Source of the DNA: Nodosilinea sp. PGN35
Lineage (GTDB): Bacteria; Cyanobacteriota; Cyanobacteriia; Phormidesmidales; Phormidesmidaceae
Direction: 5' to 3'
NCBI RefSeq assembly: GCF_029109325.1
Contig: NZ_JAQKQJ010000005.1
Coordinates: forward strand, 186,001-250,000
Length of the DNA: 64,000 bases
The stretch's first letter is position 1; each line of letters begins with the position of its first letter. Of this stretch, positions 15,810 to 23,708 are shown one piece after another. Position numbers and translations under genes: made by a program. The notes beneath the pieces are model-generated. The model ran no database searches. It saw only the letters and a list, made by a program, of their open reading frames with translations, and was not told the DNA's origin.

Positions 15810-17417
15810 CTAGGGGCTGGCCACAGGTTCAGGCAGCTCCAGGCGTTGAAATACAGGGGCGGCTTCTCCCAACCGCTGACCGGGAGGCAGGTAGCCCCAG
15901 GCGGCGTGGTCGCCGTAGCTAATTCGCTGACCAATGGCTTTATCGTCAAAATCTATAGCAAAGCCCAGCTGGGTATAAATTTGATTGCCAATGCCAGGAA
16001 TCACGGGCGACAGCAGGTAAGCCGCCTGCCGTACCGACTCCAGCACGGCGTACAAAACCGCTTCGGTTTCGGCCTGCTTCCCCTGCTTGTAGAGGCTCCA
16101 GGGGGCTTGCTCATCGAGAAATTTATTGCTGGCCTGCACCAGGCTCAAAACAGCCGTACAGACCTGGCTAAAGGCCAGGTGGCTGTAGGCCCCGGCGACG
16201 GTCTCCGGCAGGGATAGGCCGATCGCCCGCAGGGGATGGTCAGCAGCAATGGTCTGGGGATCGACCTCGGGCACCCGACCCTCGCAGTAGCGCCCGGCCA
16301 TCTTCAGGGTGCGGTTGAGCAAGTTGCCCAGATCGTTGGCCAGGTCGGCGTTGAGCACGTTGATGAAGCGGGTTTCGCTGAAATCGCCATCTTTACCAAA
16401 CTCGATTTCGCGCAAAAAGTAGTAGCGCACCGCATCGGGGCCGTAGGTTTCCACTAGGGCCACCGGATCTAGGGTATTGCCCTGGCTTTTACCCATTTTT
16501 TGGCCGTCTTTAGTTAAAAAGCCGTGGCTAAAAATTCGACCGGGCAGCGGCAGCCCCGCCGACATCAACATGGCGGGCCAGGAAATAGCGTGAAACCGCA
16601 GAATATCTTTGCCTGTCAGATGGATGTCAATGGGCCACCACTTGGCCACTGCCCGCTCCAGGCTCGGTGGTTCGCTGGGGTCTTGCAAAGCCGTTAGATA
16701 GCCCAGCAGCGCATCAAACCAGACGTAGAGGGTCTGATCAGGATCGGTAGGCACCGGGAAACCCCAGTCGAGATTGATTCGAGAAATCGAGAAGTCTTGC
16801 AGTCCGCGCTTGACGAAGCTCAGTACCTCGTTGCGGCGGGGCTCGGGCTGAATGAAGTCTGGGTGCTCAGCGTAGAATTGCTCTAGCTGCTCTTGATAGT
16901 TTGACAATTTAAAGAAGTAGTTTGACTCGTCACGCCACTCCACTGGCTTGTTGGTATGGATGGCGCAGTGCTGGTTGGGCAGCAGATCGCGCTCTTCTTT
17001 AAACTCTTCGCAGGAGACGCAGTACCAGCCCTGCTGCTGGCCCTTATAGACATCGCCTCGCTCCCACAGGCGCTGAAAAAATTCGTTGACGATGGTGTTG
17101 TGGCGGGGAGAGGTGGTGCGAATAAAGCGATCGCAGTCAATATTCAGCAGCCCCCACAGACGCTCAAACCCAGCCGCAAACTCATCGCAGTGCTCCTGGG
17201 GCGAGACGCCGCGCTCTTCGGCGGTGCGCTGAATTTTTTGACCGTGCTCATCGGTGCCGGTAATCATCAGTACCGGATGGCCCATAAGGCGATAAAACCT
17301 GGCCACTACGTCGGCGGCAATGGTGGTGTAGGCACTGCCAATGTGGGGCAGGCCATTGACGTAATACAGCGGCGTAGTAATAGCAAACGGCGGTTTATCT
17401 ACAGGGGTAAAAGTCAT
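15810..17417 (-). CDS. metG: Methionyl-tRNA synthetase
   Basis: A 535-aa class I aminoacyl-tRNA synthetase that charges tRNA-Met. The HIGH motif is PHIGSAY (about residue 24) and the KMSKS motif is KMGKSQGNT, a natural variant. The connective domain has a cysteine-rich knuckle, WYCVSCEEF, followed by NQHCAIH, which could bind zinc. Other family blocks are ITGTDEHGQKIQ and WFDALLGYLTAL. The helical anticodon-binding domain follows from about residue 380. There is no C-terminal EMAP/tRNA-binding extension, consistent with the short version of the enzyme. It heads a likely metG-NYN-lptC transcript. Confidence 0.96.
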   Translation of the reverse strand: MTFTPVDKPPFAITTPLYYVNGLPHIGSAYTTIAADVVARFYRLMGHPVLMITGTDEHGQKIQRTAEERGVSPQEHCDEFAAGFERLWGLLNIDCDRFIRTTSPRHNTIVNEFFQRLWERGDVYKGQQQGWYCVSCEEFKEERDLLPNQHCAIHTNKPVEWRDESNYFFKLSNYQEQLEQFYAEHPDFIQPEPRRNEVLSFVKRGLQDFSISRINLDWGFPVPTDPDQTLYVWFDALLGYLTALQDPSEPPSLERAVAKWWPIDIHLTGKDILRFHAISWPAMLMSAGLPLPGRIFSHGFLTKDGQKMGKSQGNTLDPVALVETYGPDAVRYYFLREIEFGKDGDFSETRFINVLNADLANDLGNLLNRTLKMAGRYCEGRVPEVDPQTIAADHPLRAIGLSLPETVAGAYSHLAFSQVCTAVLSLVQASNKFLDEQAPWSLYKQGKQAETEAVLYAVLESVRQAAYLLSPVIPGIGNQIYTQLGFAIDFDDKAIGQRISYGDHAAWGYLPPGQRLGEAAPVFQRLELPEPVASP

Positions 17418-17668
17418 ACAAAAATGAAAACATTAGCCTGCAAAGAGGCCTGTCAAATAACGGCAGCGATCGGCGCGTAGCCTCTAGACAACGGGCTTTA
17501 AAACTAGACCCAACAAATACTAAGGATAGCAGCGCCAGGAAAAGCTAAGCCAAGCCGCCTGGAGACAAAAAGCCCAGAGCAGCATACTAGCCCGCCATGT
17601 TAAGGTTCCCTGAAGAAGCCCCAGAAGTTTTAAGCATCTAGGGCAGCCGCACCCCGTCGATGGCCAAC

Positions 17669-18277
17669 TCAGTCGTTGAGCAGGCCCAGGCGATCGGGGG
17701 GCCAAAATCGCACCACCGCTCTGCCGATGATATTGTCAGCAGGCACAAACCCCCAGGAGTGACTGTCGTAGCTGCTGTTGCGGTTGTCCCCCAGCACCAG
17801 GTACGACGCGTCGGGCACTTCCTCAGGCCCCCACTGGTAGTCGGGCGGAGCTTTGATGTAGGGCTCGCTCAACACCTCCCCATTGCGAATGACCTCGCCA
17901 TCGCGCACCTCCACCACATCGCCGGGCAGCCCCACAATCCGCTTAATAAAAGCATCCCGGCGCTGCCCTGGGGCGGTGAGGCTGTCGGGCGGCCAAAACA
18001 CCACAATGTCGCCGTGCTCAGGGGGGTTGAGGTAGTAGCTGACCTTCTCAATGACGAGGCGATCGTTGATTTGCAGCGTGGGCTCCATCGAACCGGAGGG
18101 AATGTAGCGCGCCTCTGCCACAAAGTGCCGAATGCCCAGGGCCAACACCACGCTCAGACCAATGGTTTGCAGCCCTTCTACCCACGGGTTGGGCTGGGTT
18201 ACCTGCTTTTTGGGGGCCACAGCCGGGGTGAGGGGAGCCTCGGGCGGCAGGGAAGATTTATCAGACTGATCGGTCAC
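17669..18277 (-). CDS. lepB: Signal peptidase I
   Basis: A 202-aa membrane-bound serine protease that removes signal peptides from exported proteins. The nucleophile lies in YIPSGSMEPTL (Ser63) and the general base lysine in RDAFIKRIVGLPGD (Lys112). The GDNRNSSYDS box near the C-terminus is also present. One membrane anchor (about residues 37-55) follows a short cytoplasmic N-terminus. Length and motifs match the cyanobacterial LepB proteins. It lies between metG and the cysteine synthase gene, with about 250 bases on its downstream side in which I see nothing. Confidence 0.95.
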   Translation of the reverse strand: MTDQSDKSSLPPEAPLTPAVAPKKQVTQPNPWVEGLQTIGLSVVLALGIRHFVAEARYIPSGSMEPTLQINDRLVIEKVSYYLNPPEHGDIVVFWPPDSLTAPGQRRDAFIKRIVGLPGDVVEVRDGEVIRNGEVLSEPYIKAPPDYQWGPEEVPDASYLVLGDNRNSSYDSHSWGFVPADNIIGRAVVRFWPPDRLGLLND

Positions 18278-18439
18278 AGATGTGTCCCCGAAAATTATAG
18301 AAAAGAAGTTCTTCAGGCCGCTCTCAGGTCGCAGTCGCCACCGGATCGTACCCGCCAGGTTTGTCCTAGTGTAGTCGATCTACTTTGCAACCATGCTCCC
18401 CGGTGGACGGTTGATGGGTGAAGACAACAGCCGGTGGTT

Positions 18440-19459
18440 CTAGATGCTGGGCGATGCGATCGCGGCGGCCCCGGCGGGAGCCAATTCCTCAGACCACAGC
18501 CCCTTAGCTTCTAACCAGGGACGGCTGTAAATGCGCGACTGGTAACGCGAACCACCGTCGCACAGTACCGTGACAATGGTGTGGCCGGGGCCGAGCTGCC
18601 GGGCTAGCCTCACCGCCGCCGCTACGTTGATGCCTACCGAGCCGCCCATGAACAGGCCATCGTTATAGAGCAGCTCGTAGATGGTACGCAGTGCCTCAGG
18701 GTCTTCAATCTGGATGGCGTCGTCAATGGGCACCCCTGCCATATTGGCGGTGATGCGGCTGTTGCCGATGCCCTCGGTGATGGAGTTGCCCTCAATGTGG
18801 ACTTCGCCGGTTTTGACGTAGCTGTAGAGACCGCTGCCCATGGGGTCAGCCACCACGCAGCGAATGCTGGGGTTTTTCTCTTTGAGAAACATGGCTACGC
18901 CCGCGTAGGTACCGCCGGTGCCCGTGGCCGCGACCCAGCCATCTACAGTGCCGTCGGTTTGTGCCCAAATCTCGGGGCCGGTGGTTTCGTAGTGGGCCAG
19001 GCGGTTGGCCAGGTTGTCGAACTGGTTGGCCCAGATAGCATTGTCAAGCTCGTCCGCCAGGCGGCCCGAAAGCTTTACGTAGTTATTGGGGTCGCGGTAG
19101 GGGACGGCGGGGACGGTGCGCACCTCAGCCCCCAGGGTACGCAGCAGGTCAATTTTTTCCTGGGACTGAGTGTCGGGGATGACGATCAGGCAGCGGTAGC
19201 CCTTGGCATTGCAGATGTGGGCCAGGCCAATGCCGGTATTGCCCGCTGTACCCTCAACCACGGTGCCGCCGGGCTTGAGCAGCCCTTTCCTTTCAGCGTC
19301 TTCAATGATGTAGAGCGCGGCGCGATCTTTCACCGAGCCGCCGGGGTTGAGAAACTCTGCTTTGCCCAGAATGTCGCAGCCGGTGGCCTCGCTCACGCTG
19401 TTGAGGCGAATGAGGGGAGTGTTGCCGACTGTGGCGACAAAACCTTGTTTAATGTCCAT
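18440..19459 (-). CDS. cysK: Cysteine synthase (O-acetylserine sulfhydrylase family)
   Basis: A 339-aa PLP enzyme of the cysteine synthase fold, which replaces the acetyl group of O-acetylserine with sulfide. The PLP lysine is in LNPGGSVKDRAAL (Lys44); the phosphate-binding loop is VEGTAGNTGIGLAH and the substrate loop follows WAATGTGGT-like sequence (VAATGTGGTYAG). The C-terminal half (GIGNSRITANMAG, FMGGSVGINVAAA) is of the longer variant rather than the Escherichia coli CysK pattern, so cystathionine beta-synthase-like or alternative sulfur donors cannot be excluded. The ATG at 19459 has a GAAAGG site; an upstream in-frame ATG at 19510 has none. Confidence 0.9.
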   Translation of the reverse strand: MDIKQGFVATVGNTPLIRLNSVSEATGCDILGKAEFLNPGGSVKDRAALYIIEDAERKGLLKPGGTVVEGTAGNTGIGLAHICNAKGYRCLIVIPDTQSQEKIDLLRTLGAEVRTVPAVPYRDPNNYVKLSGRLADELDNAIWANQFDNLANRLAHYETTGPEIWAQTDGTVDGWVAATGTGGTYAGVAMFLKEKNPSIRCVVADPMGSGLYSYVKTGEVHIEGNSITEGIGNSRITANMAGVPIDDAIQIEDPEALRTIYELLYNDGLFMGGSVGINVAAAVRLARQLGPGHTIVTVLCDGGSRYQSRIYSRPWLEAKGLWSEELAPAGAAAIASPSI

Positions 19460-19750
19460 GCCTTTCGTAACCGTTGACAACAGCCTGTACGGGGCTAGGC
19501 GATCGCCCAACCTAGAGCCTGCCCAGGGCTATATCCCCAGCGCAGGCCGCCTTTTCATCCTACGGTGAAATGGCTGGCTTCTCGGCTAAAATTGGGCCGT
19601 TTGCTGGGGTTCCACCCCCAAGTTCAGCTCATGGGTAGAGTTTTCGCCTGGCAAAATTCCCCGGCTGGACTTGGCCCCTTTAGCGGTGGATTTAGTTTAT
19701 CGTTGCAATCACTCGCTCTATCAGTCGTTACCTCCCCGCCCTGTGTCACG

Positions 19751-20524
19751 ATGAAAACCCTTGAGGCGCTAATTTTTGATGTCGATGGCACCCTGGCGGA
19801 AACCGAGCGCGACGGCCACCGCGTGGCCTTTAACCAGGCGTTTCAAGAGTTCGGGCTGCGGTGGCACTGGCCGGTGGGTCTCTACGGACAACTGCTGCGG
19901 GTGGCCGGGGGCAAAGAGCGGATTCGCTACTACATTCAGCGCTACCAGCCCACGTTTGAGTCTGACGATATCGACGATCTGGTGATTGCGCTGCACCAGG
20001 CTAAAGCACGGCACTTTCAAGCGCTGGTCGAAAACCACGTGATCCCGCTGCGGCCAGGGGTGCGACGGCTGATCGAAGCGGCCCGGCGGGAGGGGGTGCG
20101 GCTGGCGATCGCCACTACCAGCGCCAAAGACAGTGTTATCCCCCTGCTCGAACACCTGCTGGGGCCAGACTCCCCCGGCTGGTTCGAAATGATCGCCGCC
20201 GGAGACATGGTGCCCGCCAAAAAGCCCGCCCCCGATATCTACAATCTGGTGCTCGACGCCATGCATCTCAACCCCGCCACCTGCCTGGTGCTTGAGGACA
20301 GCCCCCAGGGCTTAGCAGCGGCGACTGCCGCCGGGCTCTCCACTGTAGTTACCGTCAATGACTACACCCGCAGCTATGCTCTGCCCGGCGCTCGCCTGGT
20401 GATCAGCCATCTGGGCGAACCCAGCCTGCCCTTTGAAGTCCTCTGGGGCAAGGCCAGCAATGCCTACTACTTCTCCCTAGATTTGGCCCAGGCGCTCCTG
20501 CGAGATCCAGCAGCCCAGGGGTAA
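19751..20524 (+). CDS. HAD-superfamily hydrolase, CbbY-like
   Basis: A 257-aa haloacid dehalogenase-type phosphatase. Motif I is IFDVDGTLAETERDGH, with both aspartates; motif II lies in LAIATTSAKDS, motif III near VPAKKPAPDIY, and the second acidic motif is LVLEDSPQGLAAA. The helical cap with WHWPVGLYGQLLRVAGGKER is typical of CbbY, a xylulose-1,5-bisphosphate phosphatase that removes a Rubisco inhibitor in phototrophs. That role is likely but not proven by sequence. I chose the ATG at 19751, directly before the fold; the frame is open to 19565 without family resemblance. Confidence 0.88.
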   Translation: MKTLEALIFDVDGTLAETERDGHRVAFNQAFQEFGLRWHWPVGLYGQLLRVAGGKERIRYYIQRYQPTFESDDIDDLVIALHQAKARHFQALVENHVIPLRPGVRRLIEAARREGVRLAIATTSAKDSVIPLLEHLLGPDSPGWFEMIAAGDMVPAKKPAPDIYNLVLDAMHLNPATCLVLEDSPQGLAAATAAGLSTVVTVNDYTRSYALPGARLVISHLGEPSLPFEVLWGKASNAYYFSLDLAQALLRDPAAQG

Positions 20525-20646
20525 AGATTTTTGTACCGCACAATTCTTTAGCAACTGAGTCTCCCCAAGGGCACAGGCCGCGCGTCCCTGCATTGGATAT
20601 CCCAGCAATCTCCCTACCCATCCACCCATCTACGCATCCACTCCCC

Positions 20647-21270
20647 ATGTCCCTCTCCCACACCCTCTGGCACGCCAACCAAGACCTGGCGATCGCCTGC
20701 CTGCACCACCCCTTTGTCCAGGGCATTGGCGATGGCACTCTGCCCGTGGAGAAATTTGCCTACTACGTGGGCCAAGACGCCTTTTTTCTCGAAGCCTTTG
20801 CCCGCGCCTACAGCATCGCCGCCGCCAAGGCGTCTACGTGGGAAGCGTTTCAAGTGTTCCACCAGCTGGCCGATGGGGTGCTGGCCGAGTTGAATCTGCA
20901 CGGCAGCTACGCTCAGGAATGGGGAGTAGACCTAACCGCCATTACTCCTGGTGCCGCCACCCGTCGCTACACTGATTTTTTGCTCAGCACCGCCTGGGGA
21001 CAAGCACCTGGGGCGACGGCGGTGGCGATGGCCCCCTGCATGCGGCTCTACGCCTTTTTGGGTCAGTCTTTGGCGCAGCGCAACCCACCGACCCACCGCT
21101 ATAGCCCCTGGATCGACACCTACGGCAGCGACCAGTTTGAACCCCTGGCCGCTCAGCTCGAAGCGCTAATTGATGATTCGACAGCAGACAGCCCCAGCAA
21201 CCAGACCGCCTACCGCTACGCCATGGATTGCGAACTCGCCTTTTTTGAAGCCGCTTGGCAAGTGGGTTAG
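20647..21270 (+). CDS. tenA: TenA_C-type thiaminase II family protein
   Basis: A 207-aa protein of the TenA family, all helical. Unlike the paralogue at 13102 it keeps the catalytic cysteine in VAMAPCMRLYAFLG, which is the TenA_C pattern. Other conserved parts are FVQGIGDGTLPVEKFAYYVGQD (spread over residues 21-42) and the C-terminal CELAFFEAAW with the acidic residue. The family hydrolyses aminopyrimidines for thiamine salvage. The ATG at 20647 is chosen; the frame extends to 20593 through proline-rich, non-conserved codons. It follows the CbbY-like gene by 122 bases on the same strand and converges on the DUF4440 gene. I see no TPP riboswitch ahead of it. Confidence 0.9.
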   Translation: MSLSHTLWHANQDLAIACLHHPFVQGIGDGTLPVEKFAYYVGQDAFFLEAFARAYSIAAAKASTWEAFQVFHQLADGVLAELNLHGSYAQEWGVDLTAITPGAATRRYTDFLLSTAWGQAPGATAVAMAPCMRLYAFLGQSLAQRNPPTHRYSPWIDTYGSDQFEPLAAQLEALIDDSTADSPSNQTAYRYAMDCELAFFEAAWQVG

Positions 21271-21311
21271 CCTCTGTTCGCCACTGTGCAAGCTGCAGAA
21301 CGCTTAGACCT

Positions 21312-21689
21312 TCAAACCATCGCGGTAACGCTGCCACCAACAATTTGCCAACCGCTTTTATCTTTACGCCAAACTCTCATGTAGCGGTAATCACCTGCGA
21401 AGGCATTCCCTAAATACGTGCCTCTCAAGAAAATGTGAGCCGATGCCAGAACAAAGTGTTCGCTCAAAACTCGTATCTCTAGCCCTTTAGGTACAAACTC
21501 GTGAAACTGAGTACCACCCGTACGATGCAAGTCTAAATCCATCGCTTTGGTTGCCAGTTCACCCGTTGGCCCAGCGAAAAGCAGATCGTCGGCAATGAGC
21601 ATATCTAATTCAGATACGTCGGAGGCTGACATTGCGGTGTAAAGTCGCGCTTCATACTCGCGAATTTGAGTTTCAATTTCTGAATCCAT
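21312..21689 (-). CDS. DUF4440/SnoaL-like nuclear transport factor 2 family protein
   Basis: A 125-aa protein with the cone-shaped NTF2-like fold, DUF4440 type: an N-terminal helix (IREYEARLYTAMSASDVSEL), then LDMLIADDLLFAGPTGEL and strands ending in YRYMRVWRKDKSGWQIVGGS. These domains bind or convert small polar molecules, but no specific reaction can be read from this sequence. The gene's local base composition is clearly lower in GC than its neighbours, and its upstream spacer is A/T-rich with short repeats, so it may have been acquired by transfer. It converges on the TenA_C gene with a 41-base gap. Confidence 0.8.
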   Translation of the reverse strand: MDSEIETQIREYEARLYTAMSASDVSELDMLIADDLLFAGPTGELATKAMDLDLHRTGGTQFHEFVPKGLEIRVLSEHFVLASAHIFLRGTYLGNAFAGDYRYMRVWRKDKSGWQIVGGSVTAMV

Positions 21690-22132
21690 ATTTCTTACTA
21701 CAGTTTTCCTACGATAGTCGTGACTAAACCTAGCACTTGACCAAGCTGATTTTGACAGAGGCCAGCCGTTCTGGGTGCAGGGTGTAAGGTATACGGTCTA
21801 CGGCTCGCCTTTAACCTGAAACCTTGAACCGTATACCCCACTGACCCGTCATCTTTAGCTTGGCAATCTACTAGCTATTCATCCCGAATCCGAGTCACAA
21901 AACCCCGATTCGCAACCGGTACCTCCTAGGGGCATTGCAGTGCAATGCCCCTACAAATCGGGGGTATACAGATAGGATTTGATATCATTACCGATCGCCT
22001 TCTCAATGCACCTCCACCGATTGCCTCTGGGACTGCGATGATGTCATTCAGTGTAGTCATTACATTGTTCACTGGTGGTGAAATCGCCTTGGCCAGAGAT
22101 AATAGACGCGGAACCCTCTACTGGCTGACCCC
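21690..22132. other. 443-base divergent intergenic region with repeats
   Basis: No credible gene is seen. It holds two inverted repeats: GGTATACGGT (21788-21797) with ACCGTATACC (21828-21837), and a perfect palindrome at 21927-21953. The right end should contain the promoter of the Cof-type phosphatase and the left end that of the DUF4440 gene. A short open frame ahead of 22133 has no recognisable content. Confidence 0.5.
21927..21953. repeat. 27-bp palindrome, TAGGGGCATTGCA type
   Basis: TAGGGGCATTGCA (21927-21939), a single G and the exact reverse complement (21941-21953) form a near-perfect hairpin. Sequences of the form GTAGGGGCATTGCA are familiar as dispersed repeats in cyanobacteria. 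Here only one copy is present in the window. Confidence 0.8.
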
Positions 22133-22966
22133 ATGACTGCCGACATTCGTCTACTTGTGCTCGATATCGATGGCACCCTGGCGGGTGTGTCTAACCAGAT
22201 CAGCGAGCCGGTGCTGGCGGCGGTGCGCGAGGTGCAGCAGCGGGGGGTGGCGGTGGCGATCGCCACGGGCCGCATGTACCAATCGGCGCTGCGGTTCTAC
22301 CAGGTGGTGGGCTCGACCCTGCCGCTGCTGGCCTACCAGGGGGCCTACATCAAAGACCCCCATACGCAGAAACTGCACCGCCACACGCCGCTGCCCCGGC
22401 GGCTGGCCCTCGAAATTCTGGCCTACCTGGCCCCGATGGAGGCCCGCAACGACCTGTCGATTCACCTCTACATCGACGACCAGCTCCACGTGCGGGCGAT
22501 TATTGAAGACACCAAGGCCTATGCGGTGCGATCGGGCGTTACGCCGATCGCAGCGGGGGATCTATCCGCGCTCCTGGCGGGCAACGTCGCCATCGAAACC
22601 ACCAAGCTGCTGACCCTGAGCGAAAACGTGGGCTTGCTGAGCGACATTCTCAGCGACCTGGGGCAGCGCTACCCCCTCGATGATTTATATCTGACGCGAT
22701 CGGTGGAATATTTTGTCGAAGCCACCCATCCCAAGGCCAACAAGGGCGAAGCGGTGCGGTTTTTGGCCGAAGACCTGCTGGGCCTGACGCCCGACCAGGT
22801 GATGACCGTGGGCGACAACTACAACGATCTGGAAATGCTGCGCTACGCGGGCATTGGCGTGGCCATGGGCGATGCCCCCGAGCCAGTTAAGCAGGGGGCT
22901 GACTGGGTGGCACCGGGGGTGGAGGCGGATGGGGTGGCGGCGGCCCTGCGGGAGTTTCTGCTGTAG
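22133..22966 (+). CDS. Cof-type HAD hydrolase
   Basis: A 277-aa HAD phosphatase of the Cof (type IIB) subfamily, which dephosphorylates sugar phosphates or similar metabolites. Motif I is LLVLDIDGTLAGVSNQIS, motif II lies in VAIATGRMYQS, and motifs III/IV are seen as HPKANKGEAVRFL and VGDNYNDLEML. The large alpha/beta cap between residues 80 and 190 is typical of the subfamily. Specificity cannot be read. The last 80 bases overlap, in antisense, the end of the polysaccharide deacetylase gene. Confidence 0.9.
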   Translation: MTADIRLLVLDIDGTLAGVSNQISEPVLAAVREVQQRGVAVAIATGRMYQSALRFYQVVGSTLPLLAYQGAYIKDPHTQKLHRHTPLPRRLALEILAYLAPMEARNDLSIHLYIDDQLHVRAIIEDTKAYAVRSGVTPIAAGDLSALLAGNVAIETTKLLTLSENVGLLSDILSDLGQRYPLDDLYLTRSVEYFVEATHPKANKGEAVRFLAEDLLGLTPDQVMTVGDNYNDLEMLRYAGIGVAMGDAPEPVKQGADWVAPGVEADGVAAALREFLL

Positions 22967-23690
22967 GTGGGGCCGAACTGTCGATCAGCAGGCTGTCGTA
23001 CAGTTCCGAGAGGGTGACGGCGCGGTAGCCCTGGCGATCGATCAGCGCCAGCAGGGTGGGCAGGGCGTAGGCGGTCTGCACGCAGCGCTCCATCGAGCCG
23101 CCGTGCATGACAAAAATCGCCCCCGGAAAAATAAACTGCGCCAGATACCAGGTGTTGAGGTTGGGCGTACTCAACCGCCGCATGGTGTCGAAGGGAATCA
23201 TCGAGGCCAGGGCCACCAGCGACTCGTAGCCGGGGGTGAGGCGAATGTGCTCAACCATGGCCCGGTTGTAGAGGCCGCGACCCGGACGATACCAGCGCAG
23301 GGGCTGCTGAATCAGGTCGGTGATGCGATCGTGGGCCTCTTGAAAGTGGCGGGCAAACTGGGCCGGCTGCAACATCGCCGGGGTGGTGTCGGTGGTGCCG
23401 TGGTTGGCGATTTCGTGGCCGCTGGCCAGAATGTCTTGCAGAATGGTGCTGCCAGGGTTGAGGTGGTCGGTAATGACGAAGAATGTGGCGTGTACCGGCT
23501 GTTTGGCGGTGCGGTTGTAGGTATCCAGCGCGTCGAGAATCATGCGAGTGGAACGATCGTCGCGATCGCCCGGCGTCGGCACATCGTCGATAGTCAGCGC
23601 CACCAGGGGGGCCTTGGTCGGCGCGTAGAACAGCGCATCCGGAAACATCCGGGCGACCTGGGTCAGCAATTGGTGGTGGGGAGGAGCCAT
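22887..23690 (-). CDS. Polysaccharide deacetylase family protein
   Basis: A 267-aa NodB-fold protein expected to remove acetyl groups from a polysaccharide. Motif 1 is VALTIDDVPTPGD with the catalytic base and metal Asp; motif 2 reads GHEIANHGTTD, where Asp stands in place of the usual second histidine; motif 3 is RWYRPGRGLYN; and VMHGG closes the site. The altered motif 2 occurs in a known divergent branch. No signal peptide is evident, so it may act in the cytoplasm. Residues from about 242 form a proline-rich tail, encoded antisense to the end of the Cof phosphatase gene. It lies 18 bases downstream of the permease gene at 23709. Confidence 0.85.
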   Translation of the reverse strand: MAPPHHQLLTQVARMFPDALFYAPTKAPLVALTIDDVPTPGDRDDRSTRMILDALDTYNRTAKQPVHATFFVITDHLNPGSTILQDILASGHEIANHGTTDTTPAMLQPAQFARHFQEAHDRITDLIQQPLRWYRPGRGLYNRAMVEHIRLTPGYESLVALASMIPFDTMRRLSTPNLNTWYLAQFIFPGAIFVMHGGSMERCVQTAYALPTLLALIDRQGYRAVTLSELYDSLLIDSSAPPTAETPAGPPPPHPPPPPVPPSQPPA

Positions 23691-23708
23691 GGCATTAGCG
23701 GCCCTAGC

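Noticed and set aside
16480..16520. KMGKS in MetG as a damaged KMSKS motif
   Set aside because: Glycine at this place is a natural variant in many methionyl-tRNA synthetases; all other motifs are intact.
20525..20646. TPP riboswitch ahead of the TenA_C gene
   Set aside because: The conserved CUGAGA and related blocks of the TPP aptamer are not present; the same holds upstream of the TenA_E gene.
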